A stretch of 64,000 nucleotides of DNA from NCBI GenBank assembly GCA_038210185.1, contig JBBQWX010000002.1, positions 1 through 64,000 on the forward strand, given 5' to 3'. Below are positions 46,815-55,163 of the stretch, one piece after another. The DNA is from Fodinibacter sp038210185 (GTDB lineage Bacteria > Actinomycetota > Actinomycetes > Actinomycetales > Dermatophilaceae). How positions within the stretch are numbered: position 1 is the stretch's first letter; every line of letters begins with the position of its first letter. Under the pieces are notes generated by a model. It searched no databases and had not been told where the DNA came from. It worked only from the letters and a program-made list of their open reading frames with translations. The translations under genes were made by a program, and so were the position numbers.

Positions 46815-47989
46815 CGCCGCCCCCTGAAGAGTGTCCTGCGGGTGGCCCGCACGGGTTCCTCAGTCGCCGCGAACTTCGCCGAACGCAGGTGGACGTCGGC
46901 GAGCGTGCGGATCGACGCGCAGACCGCCCCCTTGGGGTCGTCCAGGACGATCGGGACGCCACGGTTGACGGAGGCGGGCACCGTGAGGGAGTTCGGGATG
47001 TTGACGGCGATGTCGCTCTTGATCGCCGCCACGACGTCCTCGGGCCGCAGCCCGACCTTGGCGTCGGCCTTGTTCAGCACGATGACCCGGGCGTCCTTGG
47101 GGCTGCCGAGCATGTCGAGCGTGTCGATCGCGACGCGCAGGTTCTTCACCGCCGGGATGTCGAGGGTCGCGATGAGGACCAGCTTGCTGCTGATGTCGCA
47201 GGCGGCGAGCACGTGCTCGGTGAAGGACGGCGGGGTGTCGACGATGATGTACTCGTAGTGGCCGCGGGCCACCTTCAGCAGCTCGCTCACGACGTTCACC
47301 GGGATGCGGTCGGCCTCACCCGGGTCGTTGGGGGCGCAGATGACGTCGAGCCCGCTGGGCTCGTAGACCGTCACCAACGAGGCGAGGCCCTCCTCGTCGA
47401 TGTGACCGCTCATCGCGACCGCGTCGAAGATCGAGCTGGTGGGCCGCAGCTGGAGACTGATGGCGACATCGCCGAAGGCCAGGTCGAGGTCGACCAGGAG
47501 GGTCTTGGCCTTGGTCGAGGCGAGGTGCACCGCCACGTTGGTCGCGATGGTGGTCTTGCCCACCCCGCCCTTGGCCGAGAAGACGGTGACGATCTCCCCG
47601 CTCTCGCGGGCCGACGACCCGGCCTGGTGACCGAGGAGTCGCGTCGTGAGCTCACGGCTGCGTCGCAAAGCCTCCGCGAGGGCGGAGTGGTCGTCGGCGA
47701 CGACGACCTCGCGGATGCCGCTGCGCAGGGCCGAGCTCAGCGTCGTGACGTCGACCCGGAGGCGGAGCAGGATCACTCCCAGCTCCGGCCGGTCGAACCG
47801 CGCGGCCTCGGCCAGCTCACAGGCCTGCTCGAGGAGGACGTCGGGGCCGATGACGACCTGCTGCACGTTGACGTTGTCGTGCAGGACCCGGGCCACCATG
47901 GCGGGCGAGTCGAGGGCCTGCGTGTCGGCACCGAGCGCGAACCGGTAGCGCTCCAGTGCGTCAGGAGCGGGATCCCAGAGGATGTTCAT
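46811..47989 (-). CDS. cpaE: CpaE/TadZ pilus localisation ATPase
   Basis: A 392-residue protein: atypical receiver domain (1-130, with VVIGPDVLLEQACELAEAAR) followed by a ParA/MinD ATPase with canonical deviant Walker A VFSAKGGVGKTTIATNVAVH, Walker A' LLVDLDLAFGDVAISLQLRP and Walker B YEYIIVDTPPSFTEHVLAAC. TadZ proteins place the secretion apparatus, usually at a pole. Two-nucleotide gap to cpaB and 4-nt overlap with cpaF. Confidence 0.95.
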   Translation of the reverse strand: MNILWDPAPDALERYRFALGADTQALDSPAMVARVLHDNVNVQQVVIGPDVLLEQACELAEAARFDRPELGVILLRLRVDVTTLSSALRSGIREVVVADDHSALAEALRRSRELTTRLLGHQAGSSARESGEIVTVFSAKGGVGKTTIATNVAVHLASTKAKTLLVDLDLAFGDVAISLQLRPTSSIFDAVAMSGHIDEEGLASLVTVYEPSGLDVICAPNDPGEADRIPVNVVSELLKVARGHYEYIIVDTPPSFTEHVLAACDISSKLVLIATLDIPAVKNLRVAIDTLDMLGSPKDARVIVLNKADAKVGLRPEDVVAAIKSDIAVNIPNSLTVPASVNRGVPIVLDDPKGAVCASIRTLADVHLRSAKFAATEEPVRATRRTLFRGRR

Positions 47990-47991
47990 GC

Positions 47992-48759
47992 TCAGCCTCC
48001 GAAGACGTTCTGGTCGGTCGTCTCGAGGTTGGGGTCGACCTTGACCTCTTCACCGCGCAAAGCGGCATACAGCGTGTACTGGTTCACTGCGTGGACGAGC
48101 TTGGTCGCCTGCTCGGGGGTGACCGCGAGCGTCACCAGGAAGCTGGCGGCCTGCTGTTCCGTGGCCTCCCCCTCGGCCGGCGCGGTCTGGGCGACACCGC
48201 TCTGGAGGGGCTGGGCTCCCAGGCCGATCACCTGGATGTTGTCGAGGAGCACCGAGGTGGCCATGGTGCTCGCGGCGCCTTCCGCCGCCTTGGCGGCGGC
48301 GGTGGGGTGGGTGGCGAAGATGGTGAGGAAGCTGCCCGGGGTGACGAAGCTGCCGACGCGAGCGGGGTCGGACAGGGCCACGGAGACCGCGAGCTTTCCG
48401 GTGGGCACCTGGATCAGCCGCTGCCCCAGCGGGGTGTCACCGAAGGCCGCCGCGAGCACGTACTGGCCCGGCGGGATGTCGGTCAGCGCCAGCAGTGAGG
48501 CGTTCTCCTCGGTGACCTTGGTCAGCGCACCCGCGGGAACTCCGCTGGCGGGGATCCTGGTCTCGGTGAGCATCTGCAGGCGCAGCGCGTCGCGGATGCT
48601 GGTGCCCGCAGGGACCTGCAGGGACGACGTGTAGACCGTCGTGGGGCTGTTGGCGGCGACCGCACGTGCGTCGGCGTTGCGTGCGTAGAGGAGCACCATC
48701 ACGCCCCCCACCAGGGCGAGCACGGCGGCCACGACGATGGCAAGGATCCGACGACCCAT
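47992..48759 (-). CDS. cpaB: CpaB/RcpC, SAF-domain Flp pilus assembly protein
   Basis: A 255-residue protein with one N-terminal membrane helix (RRILAIVVAAVLALVGGVMV), a SAF domain (VYTSSLQVPAGTSIRDALRL, ALTDIPPGQYVLAAAFGD) and an RcpC region (VSVALSDPARVGSFVTPGSF, FLVTLAVTPEQATKLVHAVN). ATG at 48759 has AAGGAA 6 nt upstream; a GTG at 48762 is immediately adjacent. It follows flp1 by 52 nt. Confidence 0.92.
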   Translation of the reverse strand: MGRRILAIVVAAVLALVGGVMVLLYARNADARAVAANSPTTVYTSSLQVPAGTSIRDALRLQMLTETRIPASGVPAGALTKVTEENASLLALTDIPPGQYVLAAAFGDTPLGQRLIQVPTGKLAVSVALSDPARVGSFVTPGSFLTIFATHPTAAAKAAEGAASTMATSVLLDNIQVIGLGAQPLQSGVAQTAPAEGEATEQQAASFLVTLAVTPEQATKLVHAVNQYTLYAALRGEEVKVDPNLETTDQNVFGG

Positions 48760-48811
48760 CACAATTCCTTCAACAATGGTTGTTCGAGTGGTGCGCAGGC
48801 GCTGTGCACAG

Positions 48812-48982
48812 TCAGATCTTGACCCCGGCGTCGGCGAAGATGGCTGAGAGGTTACCCCCGAGAAGAACGACGGCCGCGATGATCACGAGAGCGATGAACG
48901 TGACCATCAGGGCGTATTCTACGGCCGTCGCGCCGGCCTCACTCTTGAGGCGATGGCGCGCACGCGCCAGCCTTTGGCTCAT
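48812..48982 (-). CDS. flp: Flp-type pilin 1
   Basis: A 56-residue prepilin. Leader MSQRLARARHRLKSEAG ends in the Flp cleavage context GATAVEYALM (G|A-type with conserved Glu-Tyr), then a single hydrophobic helix (VTFIALVIIAAVVLLGG) and a short tail NLSAIFADAGVKI. Processing would be by a TadV/prepilin peptidase, which is not in this window. It lies 103 nt after flp2 and before cpaB. Confidence 0.93.
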   Translation of the reverse strand: MSQRLARARHRLKSEAGATAVEYALMVTFIALVIIAAVVLLGGNLSAIFADAGVKI

Positions 48983-49085
48983 GAGGGTCTCCTAGCTGTC
49001 CAGTGCGAGGACGCTGAGTAGTGCCGAACGGAGTTTGGCGCCGACTGCGCGGGTGTCCCTGCAGCCGGCGCCCACGAGATAGCCC

Positions 49086-49265
49086 TCAGATGCTGGTGCC
49101 GACCTGGTTGAACAAGCTGCTGAGGCGGGTGCCCAACAGGATCACGGCGGCGATGATGACGATCGCGATGAGGGCAACCATCAGGCCGTACTCGACGGCG
49201 GTCGCACCCTCCTCGGAACGACGGGTGGTGGCGTAGGTCTGGATCTTGGCGATGGCCTTGGTCAT
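49086..49265 (-). CDS. flp: Flp-type pilin 2
   Basis: A 59-residue prepilin: leader MTKAIAKIQTYATTRRSEEG, then GATAVEYGLMVALIAIVIIA and tail LLGTRLSSLFNQVGTSI. The Glu-Tyr pair and hydrophobic helix define it as an Flp/Fap pilin. GAAAGG lies 8 nt before the ATG. As the first gene of the operon it is probably the major pilin; flp1 may be a minor one. Confidence 0.93.
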   Translation of the reverse strand: MTKAIAKIQTYATTRRSEEGATAVEYGLMVALIAIVIIAAVILLGTRLSSLFNQVGTSI

Positions 49266-49366
49266 GGTGCGAGCCTTTCAGGACGTTCCGGGGGGTTTGG
49301 TGGTGCGCTATCAACACTGGCAGGTCGGACGGCACCGCACGATCGCCCGATGGGCCCTACGTAAGA

Positions 49367-49406
49367 GCCGAACGGTCGAATGACATCGGCCGTTCGGCCG
49401 ATGTCA
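49367..49406. promoter_or_regulatory. Overlapping inverted repeats upstream of the Flp operon
   Basis: A perfect hairpin with 11-bp arms (tgacatcggcc, 49381-49391; 49396-49406) and a 4-nt loop lies in the 186-bp gap between the upstream GT-C-like gene and flp2. A second inverted repeat, gccgaacgg (49367-49375) with ccgttcggc (49390-49398), uses part of the same bases, so the two folds exclude each other. It may terminate the upstream gene or act as an operator or attenuator for the pilus operon. Confidence 0.5.
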
Positions 49407-49451
49407 GTAGGCGTCCGGTGCCCTGGGCACGCTGGCCAGGCGCGGCCACGA

Positions 49452-50822
49452 TCAGGACGTCTTCGTGACGATGCTGATTTCCCCAGAGCGCTGCACGACC
49501 ACCCAGCCGGCCTCCGACAGCCGATCAGCACAGCCCTGGTCCACGACAGCGACGGACAGCCCTGGGTCAGGGACGCGGCAGTCGTGCAGGAAGTCGAGGA
49601 ACCCCGCCTGCACCTCGCGGGGGAAGGCGTCGACTGGGTTGGCCGCCCAGACCGTGATCCCGGCCTGGGCGAAGGTCTCCGCCTCCGGCTCTCGGGCCAG
49701 CACCGGCCGGGTTCCCGCCACCCGCTTCAGCGGGGCCACGGCGTCGTGCCCCGGCGGACGCACCTGCGCCGACCGGGCGACCAGCACCGCACCCACGAGT
49801 GCCGCCGCCACTGCACCGACCGCCACGAGGGCGGTCGTGCGGCGCGCAGCCGCCGGGAGCGTGCCGTCGCCGGCGTCTGCGCCGAGGGGTCGGGCTCGAC
49901 CCGCCGCAGCGACGGGGGCGAGCAGGAGCAGCAACCACACCCCGTGCCGGGCGGCCGTCACGGTGGCCACCGCCAGGCCCACGGCCGCGAGCCACTCCCA
50001 CCGCACCAGCGAGCGGGCTGCCAGGGCGAGCAGCGCCCCTGCGACCACCACCATCGCCGCGTCGAGCGGGTGGGTCAGGTCCGGTGCGGCCCACAGGTCG
50101 GTTCCGCGGACCGCTGCCTCGTTGCCCAGGGCGCCGACGTAGTAGGCCGGCGTGCGCAGCCCGGCCGAGGTGAGCACCAGGGCTGCCAGGGACATGACGC
50201 CCACCAAACCTCGGCGGACGAGGGTGTGGGAGCGGCCGGCCAGCACCCAGACACCCAGCACGGCGATCCCCACCAGGACCGCTCCGTGCAGGTTGCCCCA
50301 CACGATCATCAGGGGCGGGACCAGCCACACCGCACGGCTCGCCCTCTCCTCCTGACGCCGCAGGAGCCACACGAGGCCGACGAACGGGACCAGCGACAAC
50401 GAGGGGAACCGGGCGACGACGAACGGGCTGGCGCACCCCACGACCACCAGGCTCACCACGGCGGCGGACCGGGCGGGCCGCGCGCCCAGCCGCACGGCAT
50501 CCGCACCCACGATCAGCAGGGTCGTCGCCACCAGCGCGAGGTGCAGGGCGGGCAGCGCCCACCAGCCCAGCGCGTGGACCACCGAGAAGAGCACCTGCGC
50601 CGGCACCGTCGGGTTGGGCCAGTCGAGCTGGGGTGCCGACGCGAACGGCACGCCCGAGGGCACACCCCCCTCACGCCGTATGACGTCTCCCATGGCGACG
50701 ACCCACATCAGGTCGGCACCGATGATGACGAAGGCGGCCAGCACGACGGCCCACGCCCCCACGACGACCTCGGCGAGCGGGAACCGGGTTCCACGATGGC
50801 CGCTCGGCTCGGGTCGGGCCAC
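49452..50822 (-). CDS. Polytopic membrane protein, possible GT-C family (paralogue 1)
   Basis: A 456-residue protein with about ten membrane helices and a short C-terminal soluble domain (AGITVWAANPVDAFPREVQA, LHDCRVPDPGLSVAVVDQGC). The long first loop (VIRREGGVPSGVPFASAPQL, then DWPNPTV) and the central LVPPLMIVWGNLHGAVLVGI with W-x-N-x-H-G resemble GT-C type membrane glycosyltransferases that use lipid-linked sugars. It is similar in layout to the next two genes on the opposite strand. GTG start at 50822; divergent from paralogue 2 by 53 bp. Confidence 0.75.
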   Translation of the reverse strand: MARPEPSGHRGTRFPLAEVVVGAWAVVLAAFVIIGADLMWVVAMGDVIRREGGVPSGVPFASAPQLDWPNPTVPAQVLFSVVHALGWWALPALHLALVATTLLIVGADAVRLGARPARSAAVVSLVVVGCASPFVVARFPSLSLVPFVGLVWLLRRQEERASRAVWLVPPLMIVWGNLHGAVLVGIAVLGVWVLAGRSHTLVRRGLVGVMSLAALVLTSAGLRTPAYYVGALGNEAAVRGTDLWAAPDLTHPLDAAMVVVAGALLALAARSLVRWEWLAAVGLAVATVTAARHGVWLLLLLAPVAAAGRARPLGADAGDGTLPAAARRTTALVAVGAVAAALVGAVLVARSAQVRPPGHDAVAPLKRVAGTRPVLAREPEAETFAQAGITVWAANPVDAFPREVQAGFLDFLHDCRVPDPGLSVAVVDQGCADRLSEAGWVVVQRSGEISIVTKTS

Positions 50823-50875
50823 GCCACATCCTCGAAATCGGCTCGGACGAAGGGTGGCACGACCATAATCCACAG

Positions 50876-52390
50876 GTGAGGTCGGGGCAGCGGGATTGGG
50901 TGGTCGTGTACCTGTGGCTCGGCTCGCTCGCTCTCGTCCGGGCGGGGTCGGTCGAGGAGCGCGACCCCTACTGGCAGGCGCGGGCCGGGCTGGAATGGCT
51001 GGAGGGCGCGGCGCTGCAGCGACCCGACTCCTGGAGCTGGGCCCCGGTCGGTGGCGACGTCCGGTGGACCTCGCCACTGTGGAACGCCGCGCTGGGAGCC
51101 GGTTACGAGGCCATCGGCTTCGCCGGCATCTTCCTCGTCGGGCTGGCCGCGATCGCCGCCCTGCTGGCGTCGATGGTGCTGCTGGCTCGCCGCCTGGGGG
51201 CCCGACCCCTGCCCACGTTGGCGGCCACCGTGCCCATCCTGCTCGTCGGGCTCCCCTTCCTGTCACCGCGGGCCACCGTGCCCGCCCTCGCGCTCGCCTT
51301 CTTCACGATCGCGGCGGCCGACGCGTGGCGTTCTCGCGGCAGCCGGGTCCCGGCGGCGGCCGGGGCCGCAGCCGCCGGCGTGACCGCGCTCGCCGTGACG
51401 GCGTCGGGCCTGTGGCTGCACCTGTCGTGGCTGGGGCTCGGGCCGGCCACGGCGGTGGCGTGCTCGGTGCTGTGGTGGGTCGCGCCCGGGCTGGACACCG
51501 CCCGCCGGATGTCACTGACGCTCGCCGTCGGGATCGGCACGGTCCTCGGCATCCTGCTCGGCCCCTACGGAACGGACGCCTTCGCTCTCACCCGGGCAGT
51601 GCAACGGGCGTGCGCGGGGCTCATCACTGAGTGGTTCGGCATGCTCGACCCGGCGGTGGCCTCGCGGTGGGCCGCCGTCGGCATCTTGGCCGTCGTCGGT
51701 GCGTCGGCAGCTCTGGCATGGTGCGTTCGTCGGTGGAGGACGACGCGGTCCGACGACTGCCTCGGTCTCGTCTCGGCGCTGACAGTTCTGGCGTTCCCGG
51801 CAGCCCTCGCCGGCTTCACCGCCGTCCGATTCATCGGTGTCGCCTCTTTTGCCCTGGCGCCGGTGGCCGCCCTGGGGATGACCGCCGTGGGGGCGAGGGT
51901 GGCGCGCCGAGCCGCCGAGACGCCGCCGCGTGGGGCCTTCCGCAGTGCCCGGGTGCGCTTCTGGTCGCACGGGCGGCACTGCCGCCCCGTGCTGCTCATG
52001 GTGTGGGTGGTGCTGCTGCCCGGCGTGGTGCTGCTCACCCTCCCCCTCGCGCGCCCTCTCGACGACGCCGCCGTGCTCGAGCGGCTCCCCTCGGGGTGTC
52101 GCTTGCTCTCCGACCCCGGAACGGGTGGTTCCGCGGTGCTGCTGCGCCCCGACGTCCCGGTCTGGTACGACGGCCGGTTCGACTACTGGGGGCGTGAGCG
52201 CAACGCCCAGGCGGTGGGGGTCCTTTCCTCGGACCGCGTCGACGCAGCACCGTTCACCGAGGCGACCTGTGTCGTGCTGCGGGTCGACGAGTCCGGGCCG
52301 GCGCGGTTGGCGGCGGCGCTGGACACCAGCGAGGACTGGCGGCAGATCGCCCGCTCGGGTGACGTCGTCGGATGGGTGCGTGCCACGTGA
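50876..52390 (+). CDS. Polytopic membrane protein, possible GT-C family (paralogue 2)
   Basis: A 504-residue protein with about ten helices. The first loop reads ERDPYWQARAGLEWLEGAAL and DSWSWAPVGGDVRWTSPLWN: the DP-Y/W-W-x-A...G and W-T-SPLW pattern is that seen in bacterial GT-C-like proteins (D-x-W-W-H-x-x-G). The C-terminal soluble part has LERLPSGCRLLSDPGTGGSA and VPVWYDGRFDYWGRERN, matching a D-x-R-x-D-Y motif common in this group. Function is inferred only. GTGA overlap with paralogue 3. Confidence 0.75.
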   Translation: MRSGQRDWVVVYLWLGSLALVRAGSVEERDPYWQARAGLEWLEGAALQRPDSWSWAPVGGDVRWTSPLWNAALGAGYEAIGFAGIFLVGLAAIAALLASMVLLARRLGARPLPTLAATVPILLVGLPFLSPRATVPALALAFFTIAAADAWRSRGSRVPAAAGAAAAGVTALAVTASGLWLHLSWLGLGPATAVACSVLWWVAPGLDTARRMSLTLAVGIGTVLGILLGPYGTDAFALTRAVQRACAGLITEWFGMLDPAVASRWAAVGILAVVGASAALAWCVRRWRTTRSDDCLGLVSALTVLAFPAALAGFTAVRFIGVASFALAPVAALGMTAVGARVARRAAETPPRGAFRSARVRFWSHGRHCRPVLLMVWVVLLPGVVLLTLPLARPLDDAAVLERLPSGCRLLSDPGTGGSAVLLRPDVPVWYDGRFDYWGRERNAQAVGVLSSDRVDAAPFTEATCVVLRVDESGPARLAAALDTSEDWRQIARSGDVVGWVRAT

Positions 52391-53805
52391 GCGCCGCACC
52401 AGCTGCCGGCCGAGTGCGGGCCGCCTCGGTAGTTGGCCTGGTCGCCATCGCCACGATGCCGTTCGTGATCCTGCGGCTGAAGCTGGTGCCCGTCGACGAC
52501 GCCGACGCCTTCTGGCACGTGCTCTCGGGTCGGAACGTGTGGGGCACGCACGACGTCGTCGTCGACGACCCGTTTGGTCGCTTCAGCACGAACACCTGGG
52601 TGCAGCTGGACTGGCTGAGCGACCTCGTGATGGCCGGGCTGCATGCCGTGGGCAGCTTCCCGGCGCTGGCCTGGCTCTACGCCTCCCTCGGGGTGCTGCT
52701 CTTCGCCGCCCTCTACGCCCTGGCGAGGTCGCGGTCCGGGGTGCTCGTGGCCGGGTTCGTCGCAGTCGCGTCGTGGATCGGCACCTTCGCCAGCCAGGCG
52801 TTTCGCCCCCAGACGATCTCGTTCGTCCTGCTGGCGGTGACCCTGCTGGTCTGGCAACGGGTGGCGCGCGGCCGGGCCGGCACCCCGTGGTGGCTCGTCG
52901 CGCTCACCTGGGTGTGGGCCGGCGCGCACGGGCTGTGGTTCATGGGCCCGCTCGTCGGGTTGGTGGTGGTGGCCGGTCTGGCCCTGGACCACGCCCGGCC
53001 TCGGGGCGAGCTCGTGCGACTCCTCGCGGTCCCACTCCTGGGGGTCGCGGTGGCGGCGCTCACCCCAGTCGGGCCCCGCCTGCTCGCGCTCCCGTTCACG
53101 GTCAACGCCTATGCGCGCTTCGTGACCGAGTGGCGATCACCGGACGTGCATGAGCCTTACGTTGCCGTCACCGTCGGCCTGCTGGCCCTCACTGTGGTCG
53201 GCTGGGTCCGGACGGGTCGGCAAGTTCCCTGGGTCGACGTGCTGCTCTGGGTCATGGCCCTGGGGTGGGCGCTGCTGTACGCACGCACGGTGGCCCTCGG
53301 GGCGGTGGTGGTGGCCCCCCTTGCGGCTGGAGCGCTCGAGGAGCTCCTGGCACCCCCGGCGGACCGCGCGGCCGCCGCGGTCGAGCGGTGGCTGGTCCCG
53401 GCATCCGCGGTCGTGGCCGTCGCCCTGGCGGCCGTTCTCGCGCCCTCCGTCGCCGCTCGCCCTGGCGGGGTCCCGCTGGCGCTCGACGAGGCGATCGACG
53501 CGCTCCCCCGCGGCACCGTCGTGCTGAACGACGACGCGCTGGGCGGGTGGCTGCTCCTGGAGCACCCGCGGGTCTCCCCCGTCATCGACACCCGCACCTA
53601 CCTGTTCGACATCCCCTACATCGAGGACTACATCGAGGCCCGTGGCGCCGTGGGCGACTGGCAGGGCTTTCTCGAGCGAACGGGCGCCACGGCGGCGCTC
53701 CTGCCTGCCGGCGCTCCTCTCGCGACCGCGCTCCGGAGCGAACCGGGCTGGACGGAGTCGGGCCGAGGTGACGGTTACGTGTTGCTGACTGCGCCGGAGT
53801 CGTGA
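52387..53805 (+). CDS. Polytopic membrane protein, possible GT-C family (paralogue 3)
   Basis: A 472-residue protein of the same design: first loop DDADAFWHVLSGRNVWGTHD then WVQLDWLSDLVMAGLHAV, about ten helices with a central ALTWVWAGAHGLWFMGPLVG, and a C-terminal soluble domain LPRGTVVLNDDALGGWLLLE with SPVIDTRTYLFDIPYIEDYI. The DxFWHVLSG and ND...GG...D-x-R-x-Y features are clearer here than in the paralogues. Its 3' end overlaps the convergent GT87 gene by 31 nt. Possibly modifies pilin or a surface polymer (inference from position). Confidence 0.77.
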   Translation: MSAAPAAGRVRAASVVGLVAIATMPFVILRLKLVPVDDADAFWHVLSGRNVWGTHDVVVDDPFGRFSTNTWVQLDWLSDLVMAGLHAVGSFPALAWLYASLGVLLFAALYALARSRSGVLVAGFVAVASWIGTFASQAFRPQTISFVLLAVTLLVWQRVARGRAGTPWWLVALTWVWAGAHGLWFMGPLVGLVVVAGLALDHARPRGELVRLLAVPLLGVAVAALTPVGPRLLALPFTVNAYARFVTEWRSPDVHEPYVAVTVGLLALTVVGWVRTGRQVPWVDVLLWVMALGWALLYARTVALGAVVVAPLAAGALEELLAPPADRAAAAVERWLVPASAVVAVALAAVLAPSVAARPGGVPLALDEAIDALPRGTVVLNDDALGGWLLLEHPRVSPVIDTRTYLFDIPYIEDYIEARGAVGDWQGFLERTGATAALLPAGAPLATALRSEPGWTESGRGDGYVLLTAPES

Positions 53806-54998
53806 GGGCGGATCGCCCTCCACCACAGGGCGATCAACACCAGCACGACCCACGGCGCCGCGAGGACCGACAGAGATGGCACCTCGCGCGCCACGACCTG
53901 CAGCAGGGGTGACAGGAAGAGCAGCAGGTAGCCGAGGGCGACGAGCCCACGAACGTCCGGTCCCGCTCGCCGGGTGAGCAGCCACGCGACCCCCGGGTAG
54001 GTCAGCACCAGGTCGTAGACCATCGCGTGGGGACTCAGCAGCACCGTCACGAGCGGCACCACGGTCACCAGCAGGACGGGGAGTGCGAGGTCGCGCAGCG
54101 CCCCCCGGTGGCGCACCGTGAGGGCGACGACCACGGCAACCCCGGCGAGCCACAGTGCCGTGGCCAGTGCCCCCGAGCCGGGCGTGAGATGCTCTACCAG
54201 CCCGTTGATGCTGGTGTTCTTGGCCGTCTGGCCCACGACCACCTCGTCCCGGTACAGCGGGGACGTGAGCGCGTCGAGCCACGCCGTCCACGCGCCCACT
54301 CCCAGCACCGCGAAAGAGGCGGCCACCAAGGCGACAGCACCGGCAACGAACCCGGCCAGCGCCGCGACGGCGCCACGGAGGAGGAGCACCAGCGGGACGA
54401 GCCACACCAGGTGGGGCTTGATCAGGGCGATCGACAGCACCGCGCCGGCCCACGGGTCGTGACCGGCCACGAGCAGCCGGGCGCCGAGTGCGAAGGCGGC
54501 CAGCACGACCGCTGAGTCCTGACCGGCGCCGAGCAGCTCGAGCACGACCTGGCACGAGCCCGCCACGAGCATCCCCCGCCACCCGGCGACACGGGCGAAC
54601 GCCGGGTCGAGGTCGGCGAGGGTGTGGACCGAGAACCACAGCAGGCCGAAGGTCAGCGCCGTCCACAATGCGGCCGCGACGGCGTAGGGCAGCAGCCCCA
54701 ACGGGACCATGAGCACCGCGACGAAGGGGGGCGACACGAACCATGAAAGGGCATCGGACCCGAGACCTGCCTGCAGTGCCGCCTGCACGGTGGGGTCGTA
54801 CAGCTCGGCGCCGCGGCCGTCCGCCACGAGCCGCCCTGCCGTCCACCGGGCGAGGAAGTCGGGCAGGGCGACGACGAAGAAGAGCGACGAGACCCAGAAG
54901 ACGGCGAACAGCACCGCGATCGCTGCGGGGTAGACGACCAGCCGGTCGCGCGTCAGGTAGCGGTCCACCCTCGACCACCTGGTGGTGGGTGCGTCCAT
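53775..54998 (-). CDS. GT87 family (DUF2029) membrane mannosyltransferase-like protein
   Basis: A 407-residue polytopic protein of the GT87/PimE type, which transfers mannose from polyprenyl-phosphate to lipids or polymers on the outer face. Signatures: ALPDFLARWTAGRLVADGRG with the early Asp, AELYDP, SWFVSPPFVAVLMVPLGLLP, and the LIKPHLVWLVPLVLLLRGA motif typical of the family. ATG at 54998 follows a GC-rich leader. It is divergent from the 646-residue membrane protein. Acceptor unknown. Confidence 0.88.
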   Translation of the reverse strand: MDAPTTRWSRVDRYLTRDRLVVYPAAIAVLFAVFWVSSLFFVVALPDFLARWTAGRLVADGRGAELYDPTVQAALQAGLGSDALSWFVSPPFVAVLMVPLGLLPYAVAAALWTALTFGLLWFSVHTLADLDPAFARVAGWRGMLVAGSCQVVLELLGAGQDSAVVLAAFALGARLLVAGHDPWAGAVLSIALIKPHLVWLVPLVLLLRGAVAALAGFVAGAVALVAASFAVLGVGAWTAWLDALTSPLYRDEVVVGQTAKNTSINGLVEHLTPGSGALATALWLAGVAVVVALTVRHRGALRDLALPVLLVTVVPLVTVLLSPHAMVYDLVLTYPGVAWLLTRRAGPDVRGLVALGYLLLFLSPLLQVVAREVPSLSVLAAPWVVLVLIALWWRAIRPHDSGAVSNT

Positions 54999-55163
54999 CA
55001 CGCGTGGCACGGTACCCGTCGCAGGCCAGACACGTCGCTGATCCGAGGGATGGGCGCCCGTCGGCCGTTCGGTTCGTTTCAGCGGAGTCGGCGTGAGCAC
55101 GCGCGCCCGGGAGGCGTCCTCAACTAGCGTCGAGGGGTCCAGAGCCGTCCCGAGGAGCCAGCC

